From NCBI RefSeq assembly GCF_014764505.1, contig NZ_JACXWX010000014.1, positions 1 through 64,000 of the forward strand: a stretch of DNA of 64,000 nt, given 5' to 3'. The translations under genes were made by a program, and so were the position numbers. The notes under the pieces are model-generated. The model was not told the DNA's origin. It saw only the letters and a list, made by a program, of their open reading frames with translations, and searched no databases. This document shows positions 55,691 through 64,000 of the stretch, piece by piece. How positions within the stretch are numbered: position 1 is the stretch's first letter; each line of letters begins with the position of its first letter. The DNA comes from Phormidium tenue FACHB-886 (GTDB lineage: Bacteria; Cyanobacteriota; Cyanobacteriia; Elainellales; Elainellaceae).

Positions 55691-56187
55691 GGAGCATTAA
55701 TCCGTATGCGTAGACGGGTATCTCCATTCAAGCTGAGTTAGTTGTGAATGAAAATCTGTCGGAAGGGGGAGGCTGTAAGCAGAACTGTTAGGTCTATGCG
55801 CTGTTTGAACTGAGTCTATCTGAACCTGCATCTGTTGTTGCCGCCAGGGAATTCTGCCCAAAACTCTTCAAGATGAGGGCTTTTCCCTGTCCCACTCCTA
55901 TGGAGAACTCCTCTGGCAACCCGCAAGAAGCCACGCAGCCGCCACTTTAATAAACCATTATAGACAACGCTGCCGCCGCAGTAGTATATAAAATCAGCGA
56001 TCGTTTGCCAGTGCTAACTCACTTCAATTACAGATCCGGATGCAAAAGATTCTGAAACGCCAGGAGAGGAAGCGTAGATATCTCAAGCATATTCAGACCT
56101 GTCACACTACCTCCTAGATCGAGGATATTTTTGTGGATACATTCTGCGCTCACAAAAATATCAAACCTAATAGTGCCAGCGATCGAA
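55691..56187. other. Intergenic region, no gene recognised
   Basis: About 500 bp between the hybrid kinase start and the end of the Nit1C operon. A short open frame on the minus strand near 55800-55900 has no recognisable family. The hairpin at 56124-56162 is listed separately. Confidence 0.45.
56124..56162 (-). terminator. Hairpin at the end of the Nit1C operon
   Basis: Perfect 12-bp arms GATATTTTTGTG and CACAAAAATATC around a 15-base loop lie 26 bp after the last Nit1C gene. The arms are AT-rich, so termination may be partial. Confidence 0.5.
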
Positions 56188-56475
56188 TCACTCCAGAAAT
56201 CGAATAAACCGGACGATCGGCTCAGTTAAATGCGTATACTGGGCTGCCTGAGATTCGATTTGCGCTAGCTGTCTTAAGGCCATACCGCAAGGCATTCCAT
56301 ATTTTGCTTTAACGCGATCGCTGGCAATTTCAAGAGCAGTCCGCGATCGTTGCACAAACTCTTCCAGCGGGTATTCCGTCTGAGGCACAAAATAGTCTTT
56401 GACTACCAGTGAAGGAGAATAGCAAGTTGCTTCAGAGCCATCGGGCCATTGGATTTGGAAGTTGATTTCAGGCAT
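56188..56475 (-). CDS. MSMEG_0570 family nitrogen starvation response protein
   Basis: The 95-residue protein starts with PEINFQIQWPDGSEATCYSPSLVVKDYF, the pattern of the MSMEG_0570 family, which occurs only with Nit1C nitrilase clusters. Its function is unknown. It is the last gene of the operon here, 19 bp or more after the glycosyltransferase. Confidence 0.85.
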   Translation of the reverse strand: MPEINFQIQWPDGSEATCYSPSLVVKDYFVPQTEYPLEEFVQRSRTALEIASDRVKAKYGMPCGMALRQLAQIESQAAQYTHLTEPIVRFIRFLE

Positions 56476-56493
56476 GGGAAAGGAAAAATAGAG

Positions 56494-57663
56494 TTACGCT
56501 CGACCAATTAGCTGATTGTAGTGCTGTAGATGGCGCTTAGCAGAGGTTGACCAAGTGTAGTTTGCCAGGATAGCTTGGCTTTGTTGGACTAGGGATTGTG
56601 CTAAGCCGGGCTGGAGGCTGGAGCAAAGAGCAGAGGCGATCACCATGGGTGAGCTTGGATCAACCAGAATCGCCTGCTGGGGGGTCAGAAATTCTGTAAA
56701 AGGAGGTTGGGCAGAGGTAACAAGGGGCAAACCGGAGGCGATCGCTTCCAACAAGACTAACCCCCAGCCTTCTTTGAGCGACGGAAAAACGAAAGTATTG
56801 GCAAGTCGGTACAGGGCGGGTAGATCGGCATTAGTAATAACGCCAGGGAGCAAAAGAGCATCGCCCAGTGAGATACCAAGCTGAACGGCAAGCGCCAAAA
56901 ATTCTTGCTGATAGCCCTGATAGTCAAACAGAGTTTCTCCGCCTGCAATCACGAGCTGAGCAGTGGGAAAGTCTTTTCGCACTAGGGCAAACGCCTTCAG
57001 CAGATTGATCGAATTTTTGCGCGGCTCGACACCGCCGATCGTCAAAAAAATCGGCGAGCCATGCAGCCCCAAGCGACGTTTGAGAGCAGATTCTGTGCCG
57101 TCCGGCTGCGGCGAGAAGCGAGCTAAGTTAACACCGTTGAGAACGCGAGGTGCATCAATTTGATACTGCCGCTGCAACTCAAGCTGCCAATAGTCGCTAA
57201 CACACAGGCACAAATCTGCCTCGCGGATCGATCGTTCTTGACAAGCCTGCAGATAGGAGCTTTGAAACTCATCAATATGGTGAATCGTTCGGATCATATG
57301 GGGAACTCTTCCCTGTTGCCGCAGAATTGCCAGAGCATTGGCGCTAAGACAATCCTGTGCATGATAGATATCGTGATCGGCAACAGGATTAAGATAGTCT
57401 ACAAACTCTTGAATCCGCTGCTGAATCAAGGCATCTGTACCGGCTGAAGCAGGCTGAGTTGGAATCAGACGAGCCCAGCAAGAGAGGGGATAGTCAAAGC
57501 CTTTACCATCCTTGTTCAACGCATAAACGCAAACATCCTGCCCAAGCTGATGCAGTGCCTCTGCCAGCTCTAGCGTATGCATGACGCTGCCTCTGGGCTT
57601 AGTAGAGTAAACCAGCAGCGCAATTCGCAGTGGGCGATTGACAGATTGGAAGGGCGCGTTCAT
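56494..57663 (-). CDS. MSMEG_0565 family glycosyltransferase (Nit1C cluster)
   Basis: The 389-residue GT-B (GT4-type) enzyme has a LRIALLVYSTKPRGSVMHTLELAEAL start and the GT4 nucleotide-sugar site LKEGWGLVLLEAIASGLPLV near residue 290. In Nit1C clusters this family sits among the nitrilase genes, and its acceptor is not known. The ATG at 57663 is preferred to a TTG at 57678 that overlaps the preceding stop (TTGA). Confidence 0.85.
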   Translation of the reverse strand: MNAPFQSVNRPLRIALLVYSTKPRGSVMHTLELAEALHQLGQDVCVYALNKDGKGFDYPLSCWARLIPTQPASAGTDALIQQRIQEFVDYLNPVADHDIYHAQDCLSANALAILRQQGRVPHMIRTIHHIDEFQSSYLQACQERSIREADLCLCVSDYWQLELQRQYQIDAPRVLNGVNLARFSPQPDGTESALKRRLGLHGSPIFLTIGGVEPRKNSINLLKAFALVRKDFPTAQLVIAGGETLFDYQGYQQEFLALAVQLGISLGDALLLPGVITNADLPALYRLANTFVFPSLKEGWGLVLLEAIASGLPLVTSAQPPFTEFLTPQQAILVDPSSPMVIASALCSSLQPGLAQSLVQQSQAILANYTWSTSAKRHLQHYNQLIGRA

Positions 57664-57674
57664 ATCAGCGATAC

Positions 57675-58682
57675 TCAAACTGAACTGGGATACCTGACGA
57701 TTTGTTCGCCAACAGCTCTATCTGCCTTGTCCGCTGCCATAAAACCCGTTAAAGGTTGGTGTTCCAAATCCCAGAAGACGATCGATTCTTCCGGCGATTG
57801 CAGCACCAGTGTCTGCGTGGGCTGCACCTCTCCAACTACGGCGCAAACCAGACCCCGCTGCCGAAAATAAGATTGAACTGCGGACACATTCCCAGGACGG
57901 ACGCTCAGCAAAAAGCCATAGCTTGGGAAGCTGACTAACCATTGCTCTAGGGAAAGGCTGGCTGGGCAGGGCACAGCGTCTATATCTAGGACTGCCCCAC
58001 AGCCAGAAGTTTCCAGCAGCATCAGCAATGTCCCAATGATGCCACCCATGCTGATATCTTTGCCCGCGTCACACAGCCCTGACTCTGCTAGCAGCGGCAG
58101 CAAAGCCAGATCGCCCCGCAGCTGAGCTGGGTCAGCACGTGTGGCAGCGTCCCAGAAGGGATACTTGGGATGCGGCGCACCTCGGAAGTCAGTGGCAACG
58201 AGCAGCCAGTCACCGGGGCGGGCATTAAAGCTGGTGATGAGCTGCTTAGCCTGTCCCATAATGGCAACTGAAAGGGCTGTGTAAGGGCTATGGCAGTTTG
58301 TGTGACCCCCGACGATCGGCACGTTGTACGCTTGAGCGGCTGCCTGCATGCCTGCCCAGATCGGCTGGGTAGCGGCGGCAGACTGGCTCCAGAGCGTGTC
58401 TACCAGCGCGATCGCCCGTCCTCCCATGGCATGGATATCGCTGACGTTGACCATGACGGCGCTCCAGCCTGCGAACCATGGCTCTGTCTCCACCAAAACG
58501 GGCAGCATGCCCTCGGATGCCAAAAGCAAATAGCCGTCGGCATTGGGGATGGCAGCACAATCATCGCCCAGTCGGATCGAAGAACGACCAGAGGCTCCGA
58601 GAATTCTGGCAGCCGTTTGGATGTCCTGCTTATGCAGGATGCCAAGCGACTGATGAAGTTGGGCTGCTAAATCAGAAAGCAT
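57675..58682 (-). CDS. Sll0787-family AIR synthase-like protein (Nit1C cluster)
   Basis: The 335-residue protein belongs to the AIR synthase/PurM-ThiL-SelD fold: it starts with SIRLGDDCAAIPN (ATP/phosphate-binding acidic motif), then SDIHAMGGRAIALV and a Gly-rich C-domain. Such enzymes use ATP to activate carbonyl or amide oxygens. Together with the nitrilase, radical SAM enzyme and acetyltransferase it forms the conserved core of Nit1C; its substrate is not established. An 18-bp repeat lies just before the start. Confidence 0.85.
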   Translation of the reverse strand: MLSDLAAQLHQSLGILHKQDIQTAARILGASGRSSIRLGDDCAAIPNADGYLLLASEGMLPVLVETEPWFAGWSAVMVNVSDIHAMGGRAIALVDTLWSQSAAATQPIWAGMQAAAQAYNVPIVGGHTNCHSPYTALSVAIMGQAKQLITSFNARPGDWLLVATDFRGAPHPKYPFWDAATRADPAQLRGDLALLPLLAESGLCDAGKDISMGGIIGTLLMLLETSGCGAVLDIDAVPCPASLSLEQWLVSFPSYGFLLSVRPGNVSAVQSYFRQRGLVCAVVGEVQPTQTLVLQSPEESIVFWDLEHQPLTGFMAADKADRAVGEQIVRYPSSV

Positions 58683-58694
58683 TCAGAGACCTCA

Positions 58695-58748
58695 ATGGCT
58701 CAGGAATAGAAAATGGCTCAGGAACAGAAAATAGCTCAGGAATGGAAG
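58695..58748. repeat. 18-bp tandem repeat, three copies
   Basis: Three copies of atggctcaggaatagaaa with small changes lie between the GNAT and AIRS genes of the Nit1C operon. Confidence 0.85.
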
Positions 58749-58767
58749 CTGTGCGTTTTGGGAAGTA

Positions 58768-59277
58768 TCAGGACGCTGCCTGATCGGAAAACGGCAGGAC
58801 AGGACGGGCTTCATTGCCGGGAGGATAGAAGCTGAGGTCAGCCTCCATCAGATGATGGGGACGATCGCAAATTGTCAATTCTTCCAGCGAAGCCCAGTGC
58901 AGCCTTTGAAAGAAACGAACGTTTTGCAGCTGTACAGTTGCCAGGAAGCGCTGACAGCCCCAGGTATTTGCAGTCGTTACCGCCTTGTGAATCAGCCCTT
59001 TGCCAATTTTCCCGATGCGGCGGTAGTCTGCATGAACGCCCAGCCGCCCACCGTACCAGAATTTTGGCTCTAGCTCATAGATTCGGACAACCCCCACAGT
59101 GGCAGCGGCATCAGTGTTAATCGCCACAATGGGATAGGCGATCGCATCCAAATCATCCACATCGCTTGCGGTAAATAAGCCTTGCTCTTTCACAAAAATG
59201 TCATGACGCAGGCTAAAGTAATTCTCAATTTCTGGCGGTGAGACTGCAAGTTTGAAGTGATAAGCCTGAGTAGTCAT
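58768..59277 (-). CDS. Sll0786/MSMEG_0567-N family N-acetyltransferase (Nit1C cluster)
   Basis: The 169-residue GNAT protein begins TTQAYHFKLAVSPPEIENYFSLRHDIF and carries the acetyl-CoA-binding motif LGVHADYRRIGKIGKGLIHKAV. In Synechocystis the homologue is Sll0786; in some bacteria it is fused to the AIRS-like protein. It overlaps the upstream radical SAM gene if GTG at 59283 is used (GTGA), or begins just after it at the ATG 59277. The substrate is unknown. Confidence 0.85.
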   Translation of the reverse strand: MTTQAYHFKLAVSPPEIENYFSLRHDIFVKEQGLFTASDVDDLDAIAYPIVAINTDAAATVGVVRIYELEPKFWYGGRLGVHADYRRIGKIGKGLIHKAVTTANTWGCQRFLATVQLQNVRFFQRLHWASLEELTICDRPHHLMEADLSFYPPGNEARPVLPFSDQAAS

Positions 59278-59279
59278 AG

Positions 59280-60380
59280 TCACCGGGTTTCAAAGGTTGA
59301 AAGCGCAGAGCAAGCGCCACATTTAGCGCATCCGGCTTTGATATGGGCTGAAGACATACCTGCCCGCCGTAGCCGATCGCCCACCTGTTGATAAAGGGTA
59401 TACATCCATTCACTATTGGGAACGGGATGATTCGCCAAAGGGGTTCCAGTAATCGGCACAAACGGCACCACAAACGGATACACACCAATCGCAATCAGAC
59501 GATCGCACATTTCCACTAGCGTCTCTAATCGATCTCCCAACCCTGCTAATAGATAGGTACTGACCTGTCCCCAACCAAATACCTTGACAGCTGCCTCAAA
59601 CGCTTGAAAGTAATAATCTACCGCCACTTCTGCCTTGCCAGGCATGATCTTGGCGCGAACAGCCGGATCGGCTGCTTCCAAATGCATCCCCAGACTATCT
59701 ACCCCTGCTGCCTGCAGCCGCTCAAACCAGATAAAATCATCTGGCGGTTCGCACTGTGCTTGAATGGGTAAATTGACTGCTGCTTTGACGGCTTTGGCGC
59801 ATTCGGTGAGATAGGCAGCACCTCGATCGCTGGTATTGGGCGTGCCGCTGGTCATGATCAGCTGCTTCACGCCATCTAGCCGCACCGCAGCCTCCGCCAC
59901 CTCCGCCAGCTGTGCCGGAGTTTTGCGGGCAATCGTCCGTCCGGCAGCCAAAGATTGTTCGATCGCACAAAATTGACAGGCGGTGGCAGTATCCCGATAG
60001 CGCATACAGGTTTGCAGCACCGTCGTTGCCAGCACATCGCGGCTGTGCAGTAAGGCGATCTTCCAATACGGAATGCCGTCTGCGGTGGTTAGCCGATAAA
60101 ACTCTGGCTGCTTTGGAAAGCTCAAGGGGGCGATCGCAACCCCCTCTCGCTCCACAACAGTCTCTAGCGCTGGCTGTTCTATCGTTTCCAGCCGTACCGT
60201 ATAGGGAGATTGAGACGAACCGCCCGTAAACACTGGCACCATCACCGTTGTGCCATCGATCGTGACTGCCTTGTGATCAGAAGGACCCGCCCCCCCTTGA
60301 CGACCTGCCGCCCCCACGTTCGGCTCCAAAAGTTTTAATCCGTGCGACTGCAGTTCGGTAATCAAACGTTGCTTATCCAT
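59280..60380 (-). CDS. MSMEG_0568/Sll0785-family radical SAM protein (Nit1C cluster)
   Basis: The 366-residue enzyme holds a radical SAM [4Fe-4S] site with an unusual spacing: the cysteines read C-MRYRDTATA-C-QF-C, a CX9CX2C pattern instead of CX3CX2C (checked on the DNA). A C-terminal HIKAGCAKCGACSA adds three or four cysteines, suggesting a second cluster. The reaction is unknown. It is the third gene of the Nit1C operon, starting 6 bp after the nitrilase stop. Confidence 0.87.
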   Translation of the reverse strand: MDKQRLITELQSHGLKLLEPNVGAAGRQGGAGPSDHKAVTIDGTTVMVPVFTGGSSQSPYTVRLETIEQPALETVVEREGVAIAPLSFPKQPEFYRLTTADGIPYWKIALLHSRDVLATTVLQTCMRYRDTATACQFCAIEQSLAAGRTIARKTPAQLAEVAEAAVRLDGVKQLIMTSGTPNTSDRGAAYLTECAKAVKAAVNLPIQAQCEPPDDFIWFERLQAAGVDSLGMHLEAADPAVRAKIMPGKAEVAVDYYFQAFEAAVKVFGWGQVSTYLLAGLGDRLETLVEMCDRLIAIGVYPFVVPFVPITGTPLANHPVPNSEWMYTLYQQVGDRLRRAGMSSAHIKAGCAKCGACSALSTFETR

Positions 60381-60386
60381 GGAAGA

Positions 60387-61430
60387 TTAGAGTCCGGGAA
60401 TGGGGAAGGAATTTTCTGAGGTTTGCAGGAAAGACAAGGGAGGTTCTGGCATGGGTTTCGCTGGAGTTGCTTTTCCGTTCTCCGTTCCTTGCCCTTCAAT
60501 ACCCACTTTCATCACCGTTTGAGTGCTGTTGTTGAGCCTTAGCTGTAGCAAATCTGGACGAGCATAATGCCCGACAGAATCCATCATGCGTTTCCGTTTG
60601 GTGAGCAGGGAGAAGTCTAAATCCGCGATCGCCATCCCTTCCCCGCTGGTAATGGGAGCACAGAGATGGTTTCCTTCAGGGCTGATGATCGCGGTGTTGC
60701 AGCCACCGCTCAATACTCGCTGTAGCTTCTCATCGGGTGTGATTTGCATCACTTGCTCTGCGGAAAGCCAGCCTGTAGCATTAATCACAAAACAGCCCGC
60801 TTCTAACGCGTGATGTCGAATTGTGACTTCGATCTGGTCGGCAAAAATTTGTCCGACCATTGATCCGGGAAACTGCGAGCAGTGGATCTGTTCTTGCTGC
60901 GCCATCAGGGCAAACCGCGCTAGCGGGTTGTAATGTTCCCAGCAAGCCAGTGCCCCCAGCCTGCCGATCGCCGTTTCCAGCACCTGCAAGCCTGCTCCAT
61001 CTCCCTGCCCCCAAACCATCCGCTCATGGTAAGTCGGCGTAATCTTACGGCGCTTCAGCAGCAAGGTTCCATCTGCATCAAACACCAGTTGGGTGTTGTA
61101 CAAAGAGCCGCCTTCTCGTTCGTTTACCCCTAGCACCACCACCATTCCGTAAGAACGAGCCGCACGGCTGACCGCATCGGTTTCCGCTCCCGGAACAGTG
61201 ACGGCTTCCTCATACAGCCGCATATGCTCTTTGCCCATTAGCACGGGCGGCTGCACGAACGAAAAATAGGGATAGTAAGGGACGATCGTTTCAGGAAAAA
61301 CAATGAGCTGCACTCCTTCTGCGGCTGCTTTGGCAATCGCCTGCAGCACCTTTTCGGTTGTGCCTTCTCGACTAAACAAAACAGGGCTGAGTTGAACAGC
61401 CGCCGCCCGGACTTTCCTAGAATCGTCCAT
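60387..61430 (-). CDS. Nit1 (Nit6803-type) nitrilase (Nit1C cluster)
   Basis: The 347-residue nitrilase has the Glu-Lys-Cys triad: Glu in [13 protein letters not shown], Lys in [20 protein letters not shown] and Cys in [14 protein letters not shown]. It resembles Synechocystis Nit6803 (Sll0784), which hydrolyses a wide range of nitriles. Nit1C clusters have been linked to growth on cyanide and other nitriles as nitrogen source. The ATG at 61430 is chosen because GGAGGGG lies just before it; the longer ATG at 61445 overlaps this site. Confidence 0.92.
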   Translation of the reverse strand: MDDSRKVRAAAVQLSPVLFSREGTTEKVLQAIAKAAAEGVQLIVFPETIVPYYPYFSFVQPPVLMGKEHMRLYEEAVTVPGAETDAVSRAARSYGMVVVLGVNEREGGSLYNTQLVFDADGTLLLKRRKITPTYHERMVWGQGDGAGLQVLETAIGRLGALACWEHYNPLARFALMAQQEQIHCSQFPGSMVGQIFADQIEVTIRHHALEAGCFVINATGWLSAEQVMQITPDEKLQRVLSGGCNTAIISPEGNHLCAPITSGEGMAIADLDFSLLTKRKRMMDSVGHYARPDLLQLRLNNSTQTVMKVGIEGQGTENGKATPAKPMPEPPLSFLQTSENSFPIPGL

Positions 61431-61466
61431 GCGCCCCTCCTTCATTTGGTTTTACAGCGATCGTTC

Positions 61467-61949
61467 CTAGACCGTCCAGGTATCAAGGATGAAAGCGTTG
61501 TCCTTGCGGTGCAGCAAAATGATATCCAGCACATCTAACGGGCTAACGGGACGAATGCCTGGAATCAGCGAGGGTTCGCCATGACCGTAGAGGGCTTGCA
61601 GCGCAAAGCGGCAGGCGTAAATGTTGCCACCTTCTGACATGAACTTGGTGAGCTGGTTGTAGAAGTTTTGGTGTCCCGGAAAGGCTTCATCGCCGATCTT
61701 AGGAAAGCCCCGCTGAACGCCCAGAGTCACACCTGGACCATAGAGCAGGATAGAGGTTTCAAAGCCTTTACGCAGCAGGCGGAGCGCTTGCAGCATATTC
61801 ACCAAGCCGATCGATCCCTCAAAGGCAACGGTGTGGAAGGTGACCAACGCTTTTTCGCCCGGTTCAGCCTGGACATCGGGGAACACTTTTTCTTCGTAGT
61901 TCACAAAGAAATCACCGATTTGGTGAGCGGGAGTAGTTACTTCAGGCAT
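61467..61949 (-). CDS. Sll0783/MSMEG_0572 family nitrogen starvation response protein
   Basis: The 160-residue protein starts [22 protein letters not shown] and has a DsrE-like alpha/beta fold feel, with [22 protein letters not shown] in the middle and a conserved [20 protein letters not shown]. In Synechocystis Sll0783 is strongly induced on nitrogen starvation and affects polyhydroxybutyrate build-up. AAGGAGAAAAAC sits right before the ATG at 61949. It heads the Nit1C operon behind the NtcA-type promoter. Confidence 0.88.
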   Translation of the reverse strand: MPEVTTPAHQIGDFFVNYEEKVFPDVQAEPGEKALVTFHTVAFEGSIGLVNMLQALRLLRKGFETSILLYGPGVTLGVQRGFPKIGDEAFPGHQNFYNQLTKFMSEGGNIYACRFALQALYGHGEPSLIPGIRPVSPLDVLDIILLHRKDNAFILDTWTV

Positions 61950-62126
61950 GTTTTTCTCCTTGATAAACCTTCTGACTCGAACCAATGCGCGTTTAACTGA
62001 GTCTGCACTGCAAGCTGTCTTGCGCGTTGAAGTATCGATATTGCATGTGCAACTCTACAACTACTCGATGTCTGCGTTGATAGAGAACGAGAACATGAAG
62101 AATCGACAACGAACAGATTACTTAGC

Positions 62127-62168
62127 ACCCTAGAGGCTAGATCTTAAGTGTTTTGTATTGGTAGCTAC
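62127..62168 (-). promoter_or_regulatory. NtcA-activated promoter of the Nit1C operon
   Basis: On the minus strand the NtcA box GTA-N8-TAC (62155-62168) is followed after exactly 22 bp by TAGGGT (62127-62132), matching the TAN3T -10 element. This is the canonical NtcA class II layout. Expected transcription would start near 62119, giving a leader of about 170 bases before the Sll0783-family gene. Nitrogen limitation (2-oxoglutarate) should therefore turn on the operon. Confidence 0.8.
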
Positions 62169-62330
62169 GAAAGCTTGAAGTCTAACGCTTGGATCAGGTC
62201 TGCACTAAGAGGGATGCGCGATCGGTAGGATTTGAGCGTTGCACCTGTCGATTTTAACAGGTTGTCCCTGCAAATCAAGAAATTGGTTGTCTGCTGTTCC
62301 GTCGCTATGCACACCACATGAACCAGCAAC

Positions 62331-63788
62331 TTAAATCCAGCCTTTTTTCACTGCATCGTGCAATGCTTGAAACCGAGTGCGGGCTTTCAGCTTGCTCAGC
62401 ACATTGTTGAGATGAAATTTGACAGTGCTCTCGCTGATCACAAGCTGCTGCGCAATATCTCGATCGCGTAACCCCTGAGCCAGCAAGCCCAGAATCTCGC
62501 GCTCACGCTCTGAAGGAGAAGGGGTGTCATCCACAGCAGAAATTCCCCAGAATTCGCCCCGCTCTACTGCCTCAATTACCTGCTGGAGTTGCTCTGGAGT
62601 AATCGATAGGTCAACTACAGCGTTGATGCCACTGGGAACTCGATCGGCTCCCTGCTGAATCCAGACGGTGCGCTGTGCTGTGCCGATCTGGGTCGCATCA
62701 TCCGTTAGCAGCGGTACATCTTGGCGATTGCTACTGTCGATCTGCAAGCCTGCAGTATAGGCGAGCTGCCTGAAGGCAAGCTGTAGCACAGGCTGACGGC
62801 AGCGAATTTGCACCAGGGTTCTCAGAATGGAGCGGGGATAGGGAAGTTTAATGAGCACCTGAATCACTCTTTGATTCGCACCCACTTGACTTTGCAATAT
62901 CCCCCCTAAGCAGGCCACCATCAAGGGCAAGATACCGCTGTGCGATTGCACCCAATCTTCCGAGGAAGTAGAGGCTTGGCTAGCTACTACCCCTGCTTCC
63001 AGCGCCACAAACTCAGTCTGGTAAATCAAACGGCAGTGGCTACAGCCCATGCTTTTTAACACTTCAACGGCTTGCAGAAACACGTAGTGATAGGGCAAAG
63101 TCAACGGCTGCTCTGTGCCAATGAGTGTCAAGCGCACCGACCCTAGCAGCGCTGCTAGCTGATCGGAGAGGGCAACTGTGCCTGTGGCGGTTGGCAGTTC
63201 CAATATCTGCTGCTGGCGTTGGGTTTGCAAACGAACCTGGTAGCGAGTTGCCGTTTCCAGGACGATCGCCACCGTCGTACATAGCCCTTGCAGCACCTCT
63301 AAAAACTCAGGGGTCAGCACCGAGCGGCTAAAGGCAGCCAGCACTCCAATCACCCGAACAGAGGCATCAGTACTGCCGCGATCGCCTACCAGCAGCGGAA
63401 AGCCCGCAAACCCTCGAATTCCGTTAGCGATCGCCCACTCCCGATCTTTGACCCAAGCCTCTTCTGCTAAATGATTGCTGAGAAACGCCACGCGATTTTG
63501 AGCAATCTTGCCAACCTTGTAAGCACCAAGCGGCACTCTGGCAAAAGAGCCATTTAATCGGGTAGATAGCCCTGAAGAAGCCACCAAGCGCAACGCTGCT
63601 TGATCTGGCTCCATCAGCCAAATTCGGGCAAAGACGCAGTTAAATCGATCGATCAAGCCTTCTGTGGTTTGGTGAGCGATCGCTTCTGGCTCCAGATAGC
63701 CAGAAAAACTTTCAACGATCTCGTTCGCCCGCTGTAAGTCATACAGCAGCCGCGCTGGATCCAGACTGCTGGAGATCAGGTCGGACAC
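62331..63788 (-). CDS. GAF-LuxR transcriptional regulator
   Basis: The 485-residue protein has an N-terminal GAF domain (about 30-180), a middle region of about 230 residues without a clear family, and a C-terminal LuxR-type helix-turn-helix (about 420-478, with SEREREILGLLAQGL and ISESTVKFHLNNVLSKL). It has no receiver domain. It lies directly upstream of the Nit1C operon on the same strand, 382 bp away, where Synechocystis also has a regulator-like gene (sll0782). It may control nitrile metabolism, in addition to NtcA (inference). Confidence 0.85.
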   Translation of the reverse strand: MSDLISSSLDPARLLYDLQRANEIVESFSGYLEPEAIAHQTTEGLIDRFNCVFARIWLMEPDQAALRLVASSGLSTRLNGSFARVPLGAYKVGKIAQNRVAFLSNHLAEEAWVKDREWAIANGIRGFAGFPLLVGDRGSTDASVRVIGVLAAFSRSVLTPEFLEVLQGLCTTVAIVLETATRYQVRLQTQRQQQILELPTATGTVALSDQLAALLGSVRLTLIGTEQPLTLPYHYVFLQAVEVLKSMGCSHCRLIYQTEFVALEAGVVASQASTSSEDWVQSHSGILPLMVACLGGILQSQVGANQRVIQVLIKLPYPRSILRTLVQIRCRQPVLQLAFRQLAYTAGLQIDSSNRQDVPLLTDDATQIGTAQRTVWIQQGADRVPSGINAVVDLSITPEQLQQVIEAVERGEFWGISAVDDTPSPSEREREILGLLAQGLRDRDIAQQLVISESTVKFHLNNVLSKLKARTRFQALHDAVKKGWI

Positions 63789-63953
63789 GCTAGATCACTA
63801 TGAAAATCATTATCACTTTAAGCATAGACTTTACGTAATGCTGTATTGATAAATACGGGTTTGCTGGTCTGCCATCCGGTGAAGGGACAAAAACTCTACT
63901 ACCTTAGCCTTACTTCTGCTAAAGCTAAGTGATCCTCGTATAGATCAGGACAA

Positions 63954-63999
63954 GTTTTTGTGTAGAAGCCCCATGTAGCAGAGCTTTTACACAAAAAAG
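63954..63999. repeat. Dispersed palindromic repeat, copy 3
   Basis: A stem-loop with arms tttttgtgtagaagc and gcttttacacaaaaaa is the third copy of the element at 1222-1258 and 23467-23509. It reaches the end of the window. Confidence 0.65.
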
Positions 64000-64000
64000 A

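Overview
The window is chromosomal DNA from a cyanobacterium, probably filamentous (Leptolyngbya-like or a relative). The evidence is the many GCGATCGC (HIP1-type) octamers, a CrtW-type carotenoid ketolase, DUF6335 and DUF4126 proteins, very large PAS/GAF sensor kinases, the Sll0783-Sll0787 (Nit1C) cluster and an NtcA-type promoter. I see no rRNA, tRNA, CRISPR array, phage module or intact transposase. The exact genus cannot be read from the sequence.

Layout. 1-1.3 kb: a decayed ArsR-family repressor gene that still has a good promoter and two operator-like dyads, then a ClpP homologue that has lost all three catalytic residues. 1.4-3.5 kb: a two-gene carotenoid unit (ketolase plus carotenoid-type glycosyltransferase). 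4.2-6.8 kb: a small cysteine-rich membrane protein, then galactokinase behind an M24-like protein lacking most metal ligands. 7.8-9.7 kb: a translationally coupled pair of unknown pathway, a haem-oxygenase-like diiron oxidase and a methyltransferase. 9.8-13 kb: two Crp-family regulators, each next to a receiver whose phospho-acceptor Asp is replaced (Asn or Glu). 13.5-15.2 kb: a gene graveyard with a broken MacA/MacB-type exporter and a broken NarL-type response regulator. 15.3-22.4 kb: an M15 peptidase and a 1931-residue kinase/ATPase/histidine kinase.

22.5-29.1 kb: biotin ligase, then a guanidine-I riboswitch with its terminator, two DUF1989 carboxyguanidine deiminase subunits and a 1211-residue biotin-dependent carboxylase. 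Together these form a guanidine-degradation operon. No allophanate hydrolase is present to finish the pathway. 29-49.8 kb: mostly housekeeping and accessory metabolism: GH15 glucoamylase-like enzyme, MalQ, aldo/keto reductases, a nitrilase, an AKR-TetR-VOC operon, IF-3, an MFS transporter, two GT-C type membrane enzymes, YihY, a phosphodiester glycosidase-like protein and a SIMPL protein. 49.9-55.7 kb: a 1926-residue hybrid histidine kinase with an N-terminal ribbon-helix-helix-like segment. 56.2-63.8 kb: a seven-gene Nit1C nitrilase cluster behind a canonical NtcA-type promoter, preceded by a GAF-LuxR regulator.

Nitrogen scavenging is the clearest theme: guanidine carboxylase operon, Nit1C operon and an extra nitrilase. 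A second theme is local sequence instability. Head-to-tail duplications of 12-18 bp occur at about ten places, several running across a gene's stop codon, one disrupting the ArsR start region and one expanding in frame inside a gene. Start codons given below were often moved downstream from the longest reading frame to an ATG with a better ribosome binding site; this is stated where it applies.
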